A stretch of DNA of 58,919 nucleotides from JAXLWB01 sp046328715 (lineage in GTDB: Bacteria; Chloroflexota; Anaerolineae; Caldilineales; Caldilineaceae). The notes under the pieces are model-generated. The model saw nothing but the letters and a program-made list of their open reading frames with translations. It was not told the DNA's origin and made no database searches. The stretch lies in contig JAXLWB010000063.1 in the NCBI GenBank assembly GCA_046328715.1, positions 1 to 58,919 of the forward strand. Reading direction: 5' to 3'. Position 1 is the stretch's first letter; each line of letters opens with the position of its first letter. Of the stretch, positions 56,674-58,919 are shown one piece after another. Both the position numbers and the translations under genes were made by a program.

Positions 56674-58919
56674 ATGACAAATCAAGCAGAGACAATGACA
56701 AAAGAGAGTGTTCCGCAGCCGTCTGGCGCTCTTTCTCCCCATAGATTTCCTATTGTGGGCGTTGTTGGTACCGCAGGGAGCCGTCAAGCATTACGCTTGT
56801 TCTTTCGCAACTTGCCAGAAGACAGTGGCATGGCTTTTATCGTGGTGACGCGCTTGGCAAGTCGTCACATCCAGACCTTGCCGGGGTTGCTCCAAGAGCA
56901 GACGGATATGCCGATCGTCATTGCTAGTGACAACCTGCCTCTTCAGCCCGACCATGTTTATATCTGTCCCGCTGGGAAACATCTCCTCGTCGAGGAGGGC
57001 CGAATCTGCCTGGAAGCTGTTGCAGAGGCGCAAAGCGGCGAAGGCACGAATGGACCGTTGGACACGTTATTGCTTTCGTTAGCCAAGAGCAATGGCGAGG
57101 ATGCCATCGCCATTCTCCTTTCGGGGACGGGCACGGATGGGGTTGCGGGGTTGGTCCGGACGAGGGCAGCGGGTGGATTGGTAATGATCCAGGATCCCGA
57201 CGAGGCGGCTCACCCTGCGCTGCCGCGGCGAGCAATGGCTGCCTGCCCCAACTGTTTGGTCGCCACGGCGGGCGATATGGTGCGCCAGTTGGTGCAAATT
57301 CGAGGCGATTTGGCGGATCAGCCTGCCGCTTTCAAGCCAGACAGCAGCGAACCAGTCGATGCGCTCTACGCCGCTGTGCTCCAGCAGATGGTCCGCCACA
57401 CTGGCCACGATCTAAGCCATTACAAGGTTTCAACCTTGCAACGCCGCATTGCCAGCCGAATGGGATTGACGGGCGTTCCGAGCTTGACTCGCTATGTCGA
57501 TCTGCTCAAAAATAGCGCCGAAGAGGCAAACGCACTCTTCCGCTCTAGCCTCGTTTCGGTCACTAGCTTCTTCCGCGATCCGGATGCCCATGAAATGTTG
57601 GGCAATGACTGCATTCCCCAACTTTTCTTCGAGAAAAAACGCCACGATGTGGTGCGGGTCTGGGTAGCAGGCTGTGCTACCGGTCAAGAGGCATACTCGA
57701 TTGCTATGCATCTTGCCGAGTATGCGGCGCAGATGGGCGAGCCGCCGCGCTTGCAGGTCTTTGCGACCGATTTGGATGAAGAGGCGATTGCGATTGCCCG
57801 CCGTGGTGTGTACCCAAAGACAATTGCCAAGGAGATGTCGCCAGGGCGGCTGGAACGTTTCTTCACAGCACAAGAGGATGGCTATCAGGTCAAGGCGGAA
57901 ATTCGGGAACATGTGCTCTTTGCCGTCCATGACCTCTTCAAAGATCCACCGTTTTCGCGCATCGATCTGATTAGCTGTCGTAATGTGTTGATCTACTTTA
58001 ACCGTGCTGCCCAAGCCAGACTGCTCGAAATTTTCCACTATGCACTCAATCCGCAGCCAGATATCGTGCGCGCCAAATCGGCAGCGGCGCGCAAATATCT
58101 TTTTCTGGGCACCTCGGAATCGGTCGATGCTGCCCCTGAACTCTTTTCTGCACTCGACAAACAATGTCATCTCTACCTGCGCAACGAAGTCGAGATGACA
58201 TTACAGCGGCGCCTGCCAACCACGCTATTGCCAACCGCCAGCGAACGCATGGCCGATCGCGTTCGCCAGAACAAAACTCCAGCCACACGCACAATCGAAG
58301 AGCTCTACACAAATTGGTCGCTGCGCGTCCACCTGCCGCCCCGCCTTTTGGTCAACAATAACTACGAGATGACCCATCTCTTTGGTGCAGTCGATCCTTA
58401 TCTGCATTATCCAGCAGGGCCTGTCACGCAGAACGTGCTGCAACGTATCCGGCCCGAGCTTTTACTCGATTTGCGTTCAGCGCTTTACCAGGCTTTCAAC
58501 AAGCGCGAACATACCTTTACGCGCGTGCTGCGTTTGGAAGACAAAGACGCTACCCATCTGGTTCGCCTCCATGTTGGACCGATCACAGAGCCAGACTTTC
58601 CTGAAGGATATGCCGAAGTTCTCTTTGTGGCTGAAACAGAAGGCGAGAGCGAAGAATTCGCCAATGTGGAAGTGGTGGAGACTGATCTGGTCCTGGTGCG
58701 TCGCCTGGAAGAAGAGTTGAACCGCACGCGTGAACGGCTACAACGCGTGATCGAGGAATACGACAATTCGGATCAGGAGTTAAAAGTAGCCAATCAAGAG
58801 CTGCAATCGGTCAACGAAGAGTTGAAATCGACCACGGAAGAGCTTGAGACCAGCAAAGAAGAACTACAGTCGATGAACGAAGAGTTGATCACGGTGAACA
58901 GCGATCTGTTGGAGAAGAT
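56674..58919 (+). CDS. CheB-CheR fusion chemotaxis-type protein, C-terminus off the right edge
   Basis: At least 748 residues. Residues about 25-205 are a CheB methylesterase fold (IVGVVGTAGSRQAL, FIVVTRLASRH, LLSGTGTDGVAGL, DPDEAAHPALPRRAM). The nucleophile Ser is Thr and the His is Arg, while Asp is kept. Residues about 230-500 are CheR methyltransferase (VRVWVAGCATGQEAYSIAM binding SAM, LISCRNVLIYFNR). A PAS-like part follows, then a coiled coil of repeated ANQELQSVNEELKSTTEELE. The gene continues past the window, commonly into PAS and histidine kinase. Start ATG 56674 without a ribosome site. Confidence 0.9.
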   Translation, partial: MTNQAETMTKESVPQPSGALSPHRFPIVGVVGTAGSRQALRLFFRNLPEDSGMAFIVVTRLASRHIQTLPGLLQEQTDMPIVIASDNLPLQPDHVYICPAGKHLLVEEGRICLEAVAEAQSGEGTNGPLDTLLLSLAKSNGEDAIAILLSGTGTDGVAGLVRTRAAGGLVMIQDPDEAAHPALPRRAMAACPNCLVATAGDMVRQLVQIRGDLADQPAAFKPDSSEPVDALYAAVLQQMVRHTGHDLSHYKVSTLQRRIASRMGLTGVPSLTRYVDLLKNSAEEANALFRSSLVSVTSFFRDPDAHEMLGNDCIPQLFFEKKRHDVVRVWVAGCATGQEAYSIAMHLAEYAAQMGEPPRLQVFATDLDEEAIAIARRGVYPKTIAKEMSPGRLERFFTAQEDGYQVKAEIREHVLFAVHDLFKDPPFSRIDLISCRNVLIYFNRAAQARLLEIFHYALNPQPDIVRAKSAAARKYLFLGTSESVDAAPELFSALDKQCHLYLRNEVEMTLQRRLPTTLLPTASERMADRVRQNKTPATRTIEELYTNWSLRVHLPPRLLVNNNYEMTHLFGAVDPYLHYPAGPVTQNVLQRIRPELLLDLRSALYQAFNKREHTFTRVLRLEDKDATHLVRLHVGPITEPDFPEGYAEVLFVAETEGESEEFANVEVVETDLVLVRRLEEELNRTRERLQRVIEEYDNSDQELKVANQELQSVNEELKSTTEELETSKEELQSMNEELITVNSDLLEK

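Overview
The window looks like a chromosomal segment of a Chloroflexota bacterium (probably near Anaerolineae/Caldilineae), or a close relative assembled from a metagenome. The assignment is inferred from the gene set: a MoxR-DUF58-VWA cluster, DUF2071, SIMPL, a YetF-type protein, a Lon-like AAA protease, and an MshC-like cysteine ligase. GTG and TTG starts occur, and intergenic palindromes are very abundant. I saw no rRNA, tRNA, CRISPR array or insertion sequence. Both edges cut genes: an SDR oxidoreductase on the left and a CheB/CheR-type protein on the right.

Layout. 0-10 kb: carbohydrate-related enzymes (esterase, Gfo/Idh/MocA oxidoreductase), a MazG-like pyrophosphohydrolase, 6-phosphogluconate dehydrogenase, a membrane thioredoxin, an O-antigen-ligase-like polymerase and a GT-C glycosyltransferase. 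10-15 kb: a MoxR ATPase / DUF58 / two VWA membrane protein operon, preceded by an HtrA-like protease. 15-22 kb: DUF2071 protein, MalQ, rhomboid protease, guanylate kinase, two small membrane proteins and an FprA-like ferredoxin-NADP reductase. 22-38 kb: a long minus-strand run with a frameshifted LLM flavin/F420 oxidoreductase, a zinc ADH, an SRPBCC protein, three glycosyltransferases (one fused to a GH1-like domain), a UGM-like flavoprotein, an MDR and a Gfo/Idh dehydrogenase, and an SDR. 38-51 kb: stress-type genes (DUF892, SIMPL, Nth, TspO, FNT channel, truncated Hsp20, BON, MgtC, CBM48, DUF1328, USP) interleaved with four orphan response regulators. 51-59 kb: Lon-like protease, MshC/CysS-like ligase, PRC-barrel lipoprotein, CheB/CheR fusion.

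Working together. The 26-36 kb genes read as one glycan or glycolipid pathway: sugar oxidation by the Gfo/Idh and MDR enzymes, ring chemistry by the UGM-like flavoprotein, and transfer by the three glycosyltransferases. The surrounding stress genes suggest an envelope and desiccation/oxidative-stress survival region. This grouping is inference from context.

The most unusual structural feature is more than 20 intergenic palindromes. In many, the arms are themselves built of 7-8 nt quasi-repeats, and the octamers of different families grade into one another. A second theme is loss of catalytic residues in otherwise well-kept proteins: a receiver domain without its acidic pair and lysine, an alpha/beta hydrolase without its Ser and His, and a CheB domain without its Ser and His.
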